DNA from: Clostridia bacterium
GTDB taxonomy: Bacteria > Bacillota > Clostridia > Christensenellales > Aristaeellaceae
Assembly (NCBI GenBank): GCA_017465155.1
Contig: JAFTWV010000107.1
Span: 1-57,766, forward strand
Direction: 5' to 3'
DNA length: 57,766 nucleotides
The stretch's first letter is position 1. The number at the start of each line of letters is the position of its first letter. The translations under genes were made by a program, and so were the position numbers. Under the pieces are notes generated by a model. The model worked only from the letters and a program-made list of their open reading frames with translations. It was not told the DNA's origin and made no database searches. Positions 8,989 through 17,297 of this stretch are shown piece by piece.

Positions 8989-10434
8989 TCAGCGCTCTGC
9001 GGGATGACAACCGCCGGACTGCGGCTGATCCAGTGCGGGGCAGACGGCTTGCGGCCGAACCTCCTTCATCCGGGCTGCAATCTGATCGACCCAGCCCCCC
9101 TTGAAGATCTCGCAGATGGCCAGATCGGGCGCGAGAATATCGCTGGGCGATGTCTCCAGCGCGGAGGCACGGCAGCCGCCCAGACACTGCAGCGCATGCG
9201 GACAGGCGCTGCATTCTGCGTTGTGGGAAAGCACCTCCGATGCGCGCGTGTCAAGCAGACGCATGTAGCGGGAATCGCTGATGCACTTGCTCAGTCCGAT
9301 CTCCGTGATCAGCGGGAATTCCTGCTGGATATCCATGCCTGACAGCGCCATGCAGGGCAGGGTACGGCCTTCGGCGGAAATATACATCACCATGCGCGCA
9401 TGGCCGCAGACGCAGGCAGATTCCGGCCGGGAGCAGTTCTTCATGCTGGGAATGTCGTAGCGATCCGGCGTATCGGGATCGGCCATGAAGAAGCCGCCAA
9501 GCTGCAGCGCCAGAGGCATACCGTCCTCATAATAATGCGGGATATAGTCATAGTACAGCTGATACAGCTCCTTCAGGGAAATGGATTCCCCGTAGCCGTT
9601 TTCCTTCCATGCGCCTACGTTGGAGATGGGGGTAGTCTTGAGACTTCGGCAGCCCATGGCTGCAAGATGCCGGATCGTTTCCCGAAGGAGATGCTTATTG
9701 CCCTGATGGATGCACATTTCTGCGCCGGTAGGGAAGCCCTTCTCCTTGCAGCGCAGGAAGGCTTCTTCGGCGATCCGGCCTGCGCCGTCGATGCCGCGCA
9801 GCCAGTCATGCCAGCCGTCCACGCCGTCAAAGCTCATGTTGAATTCGGGATGGATGCCCCGCCTGTCCAGTTCATCCAGCAGACGGTCGGTGACCAGACG
9901 GCCGTTGGAATAAATGGTAGTGATCCGGATGCCGCCTGCCAGCAGCGCATCGACGATTTCCATGAAGTCCCGGCGTACCAGCGGCTCGCCGCCGGTCAGA
10001 GAGACCTCCATCACGCCGCAGTCGATCAACTGCTGCACGATGGACATGACCTCTTCATGAGAAAGCTCGCCGTACTTGGCGTCCGGCGCGGACATGTAAC
10101 AGTGCTTGCAGCGATAATTGCAGTGACCTGTAATGGACCAATGTGCCGTGCGGATGTAGCGCGCCGGATAGCATTTGTATTCCTGCTCGGGCGCGATGCA
10201 GTCCCCCTGCCTGCAGGGCGCGATGATGCCGCGCTTTTCCAGTACGGGCAGAAGATCGCGGACCTCCTGCGGGATCAGCGGCAGGGACAGATCTACCTTG
10301 CCGTTGCAAAGCTGCAGCGCCTGCATCTCCGCAGCCTTGATAAACAGCGGCCGGGAATAGCCTTTTTCCACAACGGCATAGGGGAGCTTCTGCCAGCCGC
10401 GCAGGAGGAGCTTTTCATGGAGCTTGTAAAACAT
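8989..10434 (-). CDS. Radical SAM/SPASM peptide-modifying enzyme (putative)
   Basis: A 481-residue radical SAM protein. Residues 1-80 resemble a PqqD-like winged helix (RiPP recognition element). The [4Fe-4S]/SAM motif is C105-x3-C109-x2-C112 (TGHCNYRCKHCY). The C-terminal part has SPASM-type cysteines (CSACPHALQCLGGC near the end, plus CVCGH and LPC upstream). Such enzymes make C-C, C-S or similar cross-links in ribosomal peptides. The ATG at 10434 is chosen because AAAGGAA precedes it. It is the third gene after a 65-residue leader-like peptide and an ECF sigma factor on the same strand. Action on that peptide, or on the Nif11 precursor 12 kb away, is inference. Confidence 0.8.
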   Translation of the reverse strand: MFYKLHEKLLLRGWQKLPYAVVEKGYSRPLFIKAAEMQALQLCNGKVDLSLPLIPQEVRDLLPVLEKRGIIAPCRQGDCIAPEQEYKCYPARYIRTAHWSITGHCNYRCKHCYMSAPDAKYGELSHEEVMSIVQQLIDCGVMEVSLTGGEPLVRRDFMEIVDALLAGGIRITTIYSNGRLVTDRLLDELDRRGIHPEFNMSFDGVDGWHDWLRGIDGAGRIAEEAFLRCKEKGFPTGAEMCIHQGNKHLLRETIRHLAAMGCRSLKTTPISNVGAWKENGYGESISLKELYQLYYDYIPHYYEDGMPLALQLGGFFMADPDTPDRYDIPSMKNCSRPESACVCGHARMVMYISAEGRTLPCMALSGMDIQQEFPLITEIGLSKCISDSRYMRLLDTRASEVLSHNAECSACPHALQCLGGCRASALETSPSDILAPDLAICEIFKGGWVDQIAARMKEVRPQAVCPALDQPQSGGCHPAER

Positions 10435-10509
10435 CGGTTCACAGTTCCTTTCATCCGCAGTTCGGTGTTGTATATCTATACGCATGTCTGCCCGAAGTCT
10501 TGCAATGCT

Positions 10510-11031
10510 TTATACTTCCCCGGCCAGAATCCCCTGCAGCTTCTTTCGCGCCCGTGCCATGACGGCGGACACCGTGTTCTCGTTCATGTTCAGCTGTCGT
10601 GCAATCTCGCGGTTGGTGATGTTCAGAAAATACTTGTAGTACACAAACATGCGCTCCCGCTCTGACAGCTGCGCAAGCGCTGCAAAAATGGCTTTGCGTG
10701 TTGGCGAAGCGATCCGCTCATATTGCTCGTCAAAATGCACATGCAGTTCATTTGCCAGTCCGGATTCCTCGTGATCAATGCTCAGGACAGGCCGCTGCCG
10801 GCGGTAAAAATCAATCAGCAGATGATCGGTGATGCGGTATATCCACGTCTTCAGCGACGCTCTTTCCGGATCAAAGGTATCCAGATGTCTGCATACCTTC
10901 ACGAATACCTGGCTGACGATATCCTCCGTGTTTTCGCGGTTCAGCAGCCTGTAAAACACATAGTTGTAGATCACGGGAAAGTATTCATGATAGATGGCCT
11001 CCATGTCCGGCGGCCTGTTTTTTATGATCAT
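10510..11031 (-). CDS. ECF-type RNA polymerase sigma factor
   Basis: A 173-residue sigma-70-family factor with region 2 (about 8-80: YHEYFPVIYNYVFYRL through LKTWIYRITDHLLIDFYRR) and region 4 helix-turn-helix (about 112-168: LSERERMFVYYKYFLNITNREIARQLNM followed by VSAVMARARKKL). It redirects RNA polymerase to a specific promoter set. No membrane anti-sigma gene is adjacent; instead a 65-residue peptide gene lies 44 bases upstream and a radical SAM gene 75 bases downstream, probably co-transcribed. GAGGGA precedes the start. The trigger is unknown; the partner-switching proteins at 20061-22440 are possible but unproven regulators. Confidence 0.9.
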   Translation of the reverse strand: MIIKNRPPDMEAIYHEYFPVIYNYVFYRLLNRENTEDIVSQVFVKVCRHLDTFDPERASLKTWIYRITDHLLIDFYRRQRPVLSIDHEESGLANELHVHFDEQYERIASPTRKAIFAALAQLSERERMFVYYKYFLNITNREIARQLNMNENTVSAVMARARKKLQGILAGEV

Positions 11032-11075
11032 GGCATTCCCTCACTTGCTCAGTCAGCAGTGTCCTCAATGCAGGC

Positions 11076-11273
11076 TCACTGGAAGGGATTCTTTTCCTTG
11101 CTGCGGTTAATTACGCCTGCTGCGCTGACCCATTCAAGGTCGTCATCTTCCAGGGGCTGCAGGTCAGGTACAGGTTTGCCGGGCTGCAGTTTCTGCCACA
11201 ATCGTTCCTTGAAGTCCTGTGCTTCCAGTGAAAAGTCGAATGCTGCTGCCGTGACTGCGTTTTTTTCAGCCAT
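11076..11273 (-). CDS. 65-residue leader-like peptide, candidate RiPP precursor
   Basis: A small protein with a strong ribosome site (GGGAGGGAGAAG) just before the ATG at 11273. It has no membrane segment. Residues 41-53 (LEDDDLEWVSAAG) align with the leader end of the Nif11 precursor in this window (LNDDELDAVAGG), leaving a 12-residue tail (VINRSKEKNPFQ). It is the first gene of the unit with the ECF sigma factor and the radical SAM enzyme. What is seen is the motif and the context; that it is a modified peptide precursor is inference. It could instead be a small regulator of the sigma factor. Confidence 0.6.
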   Translation of the reverse strand: MAEKNAVTAAAFDFSLEAQDFKERLWQKLQPGKPVPDLQPLEDDDLEWVSAAGVINRSKEKNPFQ

Positions 11274-11354
11274 TTCCACTTCTCCCTCCCATGCTGAATG
11301 TCCGGGCTTTTGCCATTTGTATATACGGTTGTGTCCGGTGTGTCTTTCATTGTT

Positions 11355-11384
11355 ATTATATTCGCCATCGGCCTGATTCGTCAA
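11355..11384 (-). promoter_or_regulatory. Promoter of the peptide-ECF-radical SAM unit
   Basis: Minus-strand TTGACG (11384-11379), an 18-base spacer and a perfect TATAAT (11360-11355) lie about 80 bases before the 65-residue peptide gene. This is a vegetative sigma-A promoter, so the ECF factor is not the only route to its own expression. Confidence 0.75.
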
Positions 11385-11409
11385 GCAGGCGCCGGCCCAT
11401 GGAAAATGA

Positions 11410-11438
11410 TTGACATGCGTAATGAAATCAAATAAAAT
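11410..11438 (+). promoter_or_regulatory. Promoter of the secreted lipase-fold gene
   Basis: TTGACA (11410-11415), a 17-base spacer and TAAAAT (11433-11438) lie about 70 bases before the start at 11511. It is back to back with the divergent promoter at 11355-11384. Confidence 0.8.
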
Positions 11439-11510
11439 ATAGGTAAGTACAATTGAGTTTCCTGCGTATATAATTATATAATCATGGACGCAAAGCATTG
11501 GAGGGATGAT

Positions 11511-14500
11511 ATGAGCAACAGGAACCGGAGAATCTGGAGCTTGCTGGTCACGCTGATGCTGCTTTTGCAGCCGCTGCAAGCCGCCCATTTGCATCAGTAT
11601 GTACATGCCGAGGAGGAGCCCGGGGTGATCCGCGGCGTATTCAGCTATGCGGGCATGTACAACAACCGGAAGGACTCTGTGCTGGACTATGTGTACAGCG
11701 ACGCCTATTTTACTGATGACGCCCGTGTATACAACCCGAGTCTGTCCACAATGTCACTGGCGCTGGAAATGTCCTCCTGGTCCAGCCTGGATGAAGAAAG
11801 CTGGGTGAACAAAAGCGCAAATGCCCGTGATCTTCTGACAGAGACAGGCTTTGTTGACTATGCGCAGAATGATTTCTGGAATGATGTGCCGACGGTGGAA
11901 TCCATAGGCGTGGTGGCGGCCCGCAAGGAGCTGGAGGATTCCACGCTGATTGCGCTGGCTGTCCGCGGCGGCGGATATTTCAGCGAGTGGGGCAGCAATG
12001 TGCTGGTGGGTTCGGCAGACGAGCATGTCGGCTTTGCCACCGCCCGTGACAATGTGCTTTCCTTCCTCAGAAAGTATATTGAAGACTGCGGCGTTACCGG
12101 CCGTGTGAAGCTGTGGCTGGTGGGCTTCAGCCGCGGCGGCGCGGTGGCCAATATGACGGCAGGATATCTTAATGATCATGGTTTGACGACGGAGGCCAGT
12201 CTGGTTCCGGCTGACCTGTACTGCTACACCTTCGAAGCGCCGCAGGGCGTGCTGGAAGCAAGCACCGGCCCGGATGCGGAATATGGCAACATCCATAACA
12301 TCATCAATCCCAACGATATTGTGCCGCTGGTTGCTCCGGATTATTGGGGTTTCAGCCGCTATAACCAGACCTCTCATCTGCTGCCGACCATCACCACAGC
12401 CTGTTATGCACAGGCGCGGGAACAGATGTTGATCCAGTATGCCGACATTCTGAAAGGCGTGGAGGTGCTCAACCCTGACAAGGCGGCGTATAACATTGCT
12501 GAATATGCCAAGACCCTTGAGATGAAGATCAATTGGCTGAGCTTCCTGCCCGGCGGAACGCCCTTCATTGAAATTCAGACAGTGGACAACACCCATCTGC
12601 CTCAATCCCTCATGCTGATGGAATCCGTGTCCGCCCTGGTGGAGGCGGCGAAGTCTCGCGATCGTTTTCACGCGGATATTGAAGCGGACATATCCACCCT
12701 GCTGGGTGAACTGCTGGGGGCGAACAAGGGAACCAACCTGTCAGACTACATCCAGGCGCTGGGAACGGAGCTCACCGAGAACAGCTATGCCAACCTGATC
12801 TACATTCTGGAACCCATTGTTCAGCTGAACTTCAAGTCCTTTGAAGAACGCATGAACGCGGTTGCTGTCCGGCTGAAGGAGATCATTCCCCAGCCGGAGG
12901 GGTATACGGATATCGTCGGTACTGTCGGCTCGCTGGTGGACGTGATTGCCACCATGCTGGTGGATGACCCTCAGGCGGTGCTGAATCTGGTGATGTCGCT
13001 GTCCAGCACGAACATGATTCAGGCCCATTATGCCGAGGTTACCATGGCTTGGCTGCGTACGGAGGATCCCAATTTTACCGATACGCCCTTCACTGCCAAC
13101 GTGCCCGAGACGGTGCGTATCGTGCGCGTGAACTGCCCGGTTGATCTCCTGGTCTATGACGGCGAGGGAACGCTGGTTGCTTCCATCATCGGCGGCGAGA
13201 GCGCCGTGTATATGGACGGAATCGGCTGTGCAGTCAATCCGGACGGCGAAATGGTGATCTACCTTCCCGCAGATGCGGAATTCGAGGCGCAGATCATCGC
13301 GACCGGTGACGGCTCGGTCAGCTGCGCGATCAACGAGCTCAACATCGTTCGCGGCAAGCACACCTTTGTTGTCAATTATCCGGATGTGCCCATCCGCACC
13401 GGCGATACGCTGTGCGCTGTACTGCCCAAGCTGATTGATGCAGAATACACGGACGAACCCGCGCAGGGTTCTACTGCCGATTATCGCCTGATCGGCCCGG
13501 GCGGAAGCGCCATTGAGCCGGATCATATCCACCGCGGCGACGACGTCATCCTTCATACCGTCAAGGCCGAACGCAGCAATCAGTTCGGGCAGGTGCTGGG
13601 CGGCGGTCAGTACATAGATGAGAGCTACGCGCAGCTGGAGGCCTATCCGGTCAGCAGCAGCAGCTTCCTCGGATGGTACGTGGATGGCCGGAAGGTATCC
13701 TCCGAAGCAGTCTATCGCTTTCCTGTGACGCAGGATGTGACGGTTGTGGCGCACTTCAGCGATGTGGCGCTGCATCAGATCCGCTTTGAAGCTACTGCAG
13801 GCGGCACGGTTCATAATGCGGATAACGCTTATTCCGCAGGCAGCATGGTGCTGCTGTCTGCCACCGCGGATGCGGGCTATTTCCTGACGGGCTGGAAAAC
13901 TTCTGCCGGCAGGATCGTCACGCTGGAGGACGGGGCGGCATATCTGATCGTTCCGGCCGGTGCGGCAACGGTCACGGCAGTCTTTGTGGAAGCGGGCATT
14001 GTCTGTCCTGCCTGCAGGCAGCTCCTTCCCAAGGGAACGCATCATCTGGCGCTGTGCGGCGGCAACGGCCACTTCTCCTGCGAGCCCGGATACCGCGCGG
14101 TGAATCATGCTGACTGCACCATCTGCGGCAGCGGCCACGTCTGCGAGGGCGGTCACGGCTACGGCAGCGGGGAGTGCGGCGTGTACGAGTGCGCAGGCTG
14201 CGGCGAGGAAATTCTGATCACGGAGAACCATGCGTCTCCCTGCGGCACGGCAGGGCACTGGACATGCGCAGCGGACTACGAGGCAGCAGGCCACGCGATC
14301 TGCGAACACTGCTCGGCGCTCCTGTGCAATGGCGAAGATCACGGCGAATGTACCATCTGCGGCAGCGGCCACGTCTGCGAGGGCGGTCACGGCTACGGCA
14401 GCGGGGAGTGCGGCGTGTACGAGTGCGCAGGCTGCGGCGAGGAAATCCTGATCACGGAGAACCATGCATCCCCCTGCGGCACGGCAGGGCACTGGACATG

Positions 14501-14993
14501 CGCAGCGGACTACGAGGCAGCAAGCCACGCCCTGTGTACCCTCTGCGGCGGCGGTTACGTTTGCGACGGGACGCACGGTACCGGCGAAGGCCAGTGCGGG
14601 TATGTGGAGCCCACACCTGCACCGGAAGAGACGCCGTCGCCCACGCCTGTTGAGTCTGTCGCATGGGATAACTGCGAAGAATGCGGCGGCTGGATCGTCA
14701 TGGGTGAAACCCATCTGGGAGACTGCGGCGTGCATTACACCTGCGCGGACGGATACGCGGAGGATGAACACGCCCTGTGTACCCTCTGCGGCGGCGGTTA
14801 CGTTTGCGACGGGACGCACGGTACCGGCGAAGGCCAGTGCAGCTACGCTGCGTTCGATGCCTCGGCGGTGCTCCGGCTGAACCAGGTGCAGACTGTCTCC
14901 GCGGCCCGAACGGATCGTATGCTGCCTGGTCTGGCAATTGCCAGCCTTGCGGTCCTGGTTCCTCTGCGGCGCAGGAAGAATCAAAAGAAATAA
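11511..14993 (+). CDS. Large secreted lipase-fold protein with cysteine-rich repeats and C-terminal membrane anchor
   Basis: A 1160-residue protein: signal peptide (about 1-33), an alpha/beta-hydrolase region of class-3-lipase/Mbeg1 type with nucleophile motif VGFSRGGA (S207) and a following conserved NPNDIVPLV (about 270), a long helical part to about 520, beta-rich domains (about 530-830) including two InlB B-repeat-like segments (FLGWYVDG, FLTGWKTS), then about 300 residues of cysteine/histidine-rich repeats (CxxC pairs such as CTICGSGHVC, ECAGCGEEIL). It closes with a hydrophobic segment and positive tail (SLAVLVPLRRRKNQKK). The cysteine repeats look like metal-binding ribbons. The ATG at 11511 follows GGAGGG. 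It is probably a surface esterase or lipase; substrate and repeat function are unknown. Confidence 0.8.
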   Translation: MSNRNRRIWSLLVTLMLLLQPLQAAHLHQYVHAEEEPGVIRGVFSYAGMYNNRKDSVLDYVYSDAYFTDDARVYNPSLSTMSLALEMSSWSSLDEESWVNKSANARDLLTETGFVDYAQNDFWNDVPTVESIGVVAARKELEDSTLIALAVRGGGYFSEWGSNVLVGSADEHVGFATARDNVLSFLRKYIEDCGVTGRVKLWLVGFSRGGAVANMTAGYLNDHGLTTEASLVPADLYCYTFEAPQGVLEASTGPDAEYGNIHNIINPNDIVPLVAPDYWGFSRYNQTSHLLPTITTACYAQAREQMLIQYADILKGVEVLNPDKAAYNIAEYAKTLEMKINWLSFLPGGTPFIEIQTVDNTHLPQSLMLMESVSALVEAAKSRDRFHADIEADISTLLGELLGANKGTNLSDYIQALGTELTENSYANLIYILEPIVQLNFKSFEERMNAVAVRLKEIIPQPEGYTDIVGTVGSLVDVIATMLVDDPQAVLNLVMSLSSTNMIQAHYAEVTMAWLRTEDPNFTDTPFTANVPETVRIVRVNCPVDLLVYDGEGTLVASIIGGESAVYMDGIGCAVNPDGEMVIYLPADAEFEAQIIATGDGSVSCAINELNIVRGKHTFVVNYPDVPIRTGDTLCAVLPKLIDAEYTDEPAQGSTADYRLIGPGGSAIEPDHIHRGDDVILHTVKAERSNQFGQVLGGGQYIDESYAQLEAYPVSSSSFLGWYVDGRKVSSEAVYRFPVTQDVTVVAHFSDVALHQIRFEATAGGTVHNADNAYSAGSMVLLSATADAGYFLTGWKTSAGRIVTLEDGAAYLIVPAGAATVTAVFVEAGIVCPACRQLLPKGTHHLALCGGNGHFSCEPGYRAVNHADCTICGSGHVCEGGHGYGSGECGVYECAGCGEEILITENHASPCGTAGHWTCAADYEAAGHAICEHCSALLCNGEDHGECTICGSGHVCEGGHGYGSGECGVYECAGCGEEILITENHASPCGTAGHWTCAADYEAASHALCTLCGGGYVCDGTHGTGEGQCGYVEPTPAPEETPSPTPVESVAWDNCEECGGWIVMGETHLGDCGVHYTCADGYAEDEHALCTLCGGGYVCDGTHGTGEGQCSYAAFDASAVLRLNQVQTVSAARTDRMLPGLAIASLAVLVPLRRRKNQKK
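14118..14530 (+). repeat. Near-identical 179-bp direct repeat inside the lipase-fold gene
   Basis: Bases 14118-14296 and 14352-14530 are almost identical, offset by 234 bases (a multiple of three), so whole cysteine-rich units can be gained or lost in frame. The few differences I see are single bases. Confidence 0.9.
14526..14840 (+). repeat. 72-bp direct repeat inside the lipase-fold gene
   Basis: Bases 14526-14597 and 14769-14840 repeat the unit encoding HALCTLCGGGYVCDGTHGTG, separated by a proline-rich linker. This is a second layer of repeat expansion in the same cysteine-rich region. Confidence 0.9.
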
Positions 14994-15008
14994 TCATATG
15001 GGTTCTGG

Positions 15009-15036
15009 GGCCTCCTGCATGTGCGGGAGGCCTTTT
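15009..15036 (+). terminator. Terminator of the lipase-fold gene
   Basis: A 7-bp GC stem (15009-15015 with 15026-15032) is followed by TTTT (15033-15036), 15 bases after the stop codon. Confidence 0.8.
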
Positions 15037-15048
15037 CGCGGCAATATG

Positions 15049-15080
15049 AAAGGCGGATTCCTGGTTTAGAGGAATCCGCC
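15049..15080 (-). terminator. Terminator of the peptide-export operon
   Basis: Read on the minus strand, a perfect 10-bp stem (15080-15071 with 15061-15052) with a 9-base loop is followed by a short TTT. It lies 15 bases past the stop of the last exporter gene. Confidence 0.75.
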
Positions 15081-15095
15081 TGAAGTTCGTTGGCG

Positions 15096-17282
15096 TTATG
15101 CGTTGTCCAATCGCTGGCGTTCCACCAGTTCGGCGAAGAATCCGCCCTGCTTGATCAGCTGCTCATAGGTGCCGTCCTCGACGATGCGGCCTTTATCCAG
15201 CACAATGATCCGGTCGCACTGCCGGATGGTCGACAATCGGTGGGCGATGACGATGCGGGTGCACTTGAGGCTGTCCAGCGATTCGGATACCTGCTTTTGC
15301 GTCAGGTTGTCCAGAGCGCTGGTCGCTTCATCAAACATGAGGATCTTCGGCTTGGGCGCGATGGCACGGGCGATCATCAGCCGCTGGCGCTGTCCGCCGG
15401 AGATTCCGCCGCCGCCCTCGGAAACAATGGTGTGCAATCCCATGGGCATGTGTTCAATGTCGTCCTTCATGCCGGCAGCCTCAGCGGCTTTCATCGCATC
15501 TTCCATGCTCAGGCCGGGGGCGGAAACGGCGATGTTGGAGTACAGGTCGCCCTGGAAAAGCTTGCTGTTTTGCATCACGACGCCGATCTTACGGCGCAGG
15601 GATTTCAGGTCAAGGGTGTTCATGTCCTTGCCGTCATAGTAGACTGCGCCCTTTTGCGGCGTTTCAAAGCCCAGCAGCAGCCTCATCAGCGTTGATTTGC
15701 CGCAGCCTGTCTTGCCGACGATGGCGACGTATTGTCCCGCGCGGATCTTCAGCGACAGGTTGTCGATGATCATTGGCGTTTCAGGGGAATAGCGGAAGCT
15801 GACGTTGCTCAGCTCGATTGCGCCGGAGATCTTCTCCACCACGCGCTTGCTGCTGGAAACTTCAGGGGCGGTGCGGAGGATGGGTTCCACCATTTCCAGC
15901 GTCGGCTTGATGCGCGCGACGGTGTAGGCGATGGCTGCAAGGCTGCCGATTGCGCCGCTGAGCATGCCGTATGCCGTGTTGAAGGCCATGTAATCCGCTG
16001 TGCTCACACCGCTGGAAACAGCTGAGGAGTAAAACACGATCGTGCCTGCCATGGTAATGATGGAGGGAATCAGGCCGCTGAGCTTGACCAAAAGGGGCGG
16101 GGCGTAATGCGCCTGCGCATATTCCTGATAGCCCTTGGCCCATTGAGAGAAGGCGCGTTTTTCTGCGCCGGAGAGCTTGATCTTCTGCACGCCGCTGAAC
16201 AGCCCGAATACCAGACCTGACAGCTTCGCGCTGGTGCTCATGGCCCTGCGTGTCTGGGTCAGCTGCGCATAGACGGCAGCGAAAGAAAAGACCAGAGACC
16301 CCAGCAGGATCACGATTGCCGGAGCAGCCAGCGCAGGAGCAAAGGAGAAGATCTGCCCGATGTATACCAGCGAGAACACCGACGTCAATCCCGTGGTCAG
16401 GAAGGTTTCCACCAGCATCTGACACAGCTGGGTGACGTTGTTGGTGCGCTGCGCCAGCTCACCGGAGGAAAACTGCTTAAAGAAAGAGGCAGGCAGCGAC
16501 AGCACGCGGGCCATGGCAGCGGCAGAAACGGCGGTGCTCATCTTCGTGGTGATGCGGGACAGCAGCAGCGTCTTGATGACGGTTGCCAGCGCCGAGGAGA
16601 TCGTCACGCCGATCAGCATGCAGGCCATGGGCAGGACGAGCGATGCATTGCCGCTGGGGATGACCTGTGAGAAAACGATCGAATTAACTTCCGGCAGGAA
16701 CATTCCCAGCAGGGTCACTGCCAGCGTTGCTGCGGCAACCATGAGGAAATCATATCGGGACAGCGTACCGATGATGAACTGAAGCAGCTCCATGACGCCG
16801 ATGGGCTTGAGCGGTAAGGGCTTATAAAAGCAGACAGCGTCAGAAAGGATGCGATCCTTGTTCTTTGCCGTCACCTTGACAGACTGTCCTGTTGCATAAT
16901 CCGTGAAGCGGTAGCCGGAGACTGCATCGGGGATCAGGGCGATTACGTCGCCCTCCGCCGTGTGGCCCAGCATAGGGCCGATGCCGTTTTTGTACCATTC
17001 GCCTGTCAGCGCCACACTGCGGCGCATGATGCCCGAGGGGCGCATCAGGTATTCGAGGATATCCTCCAGCTCCGTAATGCTGGCAGGCAGCTCCGCCTGT
17101 TTGACGTGGTAGAAGCGAAGGATTTCTTCAATGGCGTTCTGTGCCTTTTCTCTTTCGCCCTTGAGTGCTGCTGCCAGCACCGACTGGCCCATCACCACCG
17201 AGGAAAGGCGGAGGAACGCGTTTTCGAGGCTTTCCTGATCGTTATGCATCCTGGTTTTGATTTGCTCGTCAAACCAGCTCAT
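15096..17282 (-). CDS. NHLP-type peptide export ABC transporter, permease/ATPase without peptidase
   Basis: A 728-residue protein: N-terminal cytoplasmic extension (about 1-160, of the kind in NHLM/NHLP export ATPases), six membrane helices (about 170-455), and a C-terminal ATPase with Walker A GKTGCGKST, signature ISGGQRQR and Walker B ILMFDEATSALD. It partners the C39-containing ABC protein encoded just upstream (15 bases apart) to export leader-cleaved ribosomal peptides. AAAGGAGG precedes the start. The extension lacks the peptidase residues of C39, so it is the non-cleaving half of the pair. It is the last gene of the operon. Confidence 0.88.
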   Translation of the reverse strand: MSWFDEQIKTRMHNDQESLENAFLRLSSVVMGQSVLAAALKGEREKAQNAIEEILRFYHVKQAELPASITELEDILEYLMRPSGIMRRSVALTGEWYKNGIGPMLGHTAEGDVIALIPDAVSGYRFTDYATGQSVKVTAKNKDRILSDAVCFYKPLPLKPIGVMELLQFIIGTLSRYDFLMVAAATLAVTLLGMFLPEVNSIVFSQVIPSGNASLVLPMACMLIGVTISSALATVIKTLLLSRITTKMSTAVSAAAMARVLSLPASFFKQFSSGELAQRTNNVTQLCQMLVETFLTTGLTSVFSLVYIGQIFSFAPALAAPAIVILLGSLVFSFAAVYAQLTQTRRAMSTSAKLSGLVFGLFSGVQKIKLSGAEKRAFSQWAKGYQEYAQAHYAPPLLVKLSGLIPSIITMAGTIVFYSSAVSSGVSTADYMAFNTAYGMLSGAIGSLAAIAYTVARIKPTLEMVEPILRTAPEVSSSKRVVEKISGAIELSNVSFRYSPETPMIIDNLSLKIRAGQYVAIVGKTGCGKSTLMRLLLGFETPQKGAVYYDGKDMNTLDLKSLRRKIGVVMQNSKLFQGDLYSNIAVSAPGLSMEDAMKAAEAAGMKDDIEHMPMGLHTIVSEGGGGISGGQRQRLMIARAIAPKPKILMFDEATSALDNLTQKQVSESLDSLKCTRIVIAHRLSTIRQCDRIIVLDKGRIVEDGTYEQLIKQGGFFAELVERQRLDNA

Positions 17283-17297
17283 TCGCGTCCTCCTTTC

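Noticed and set aside
10435-10509. Separate promoter for the radical SAM gene
   Set aside because: A TTGCAA and TATAGA pair exists but with 19-base spacing; too weak to claim.
12741-14984. 747-residue minus-strand frame opposite the lipase-fold gene
   Set aside because: Its repeats merely mirror the DNA repeats of the true gene; no start signal.
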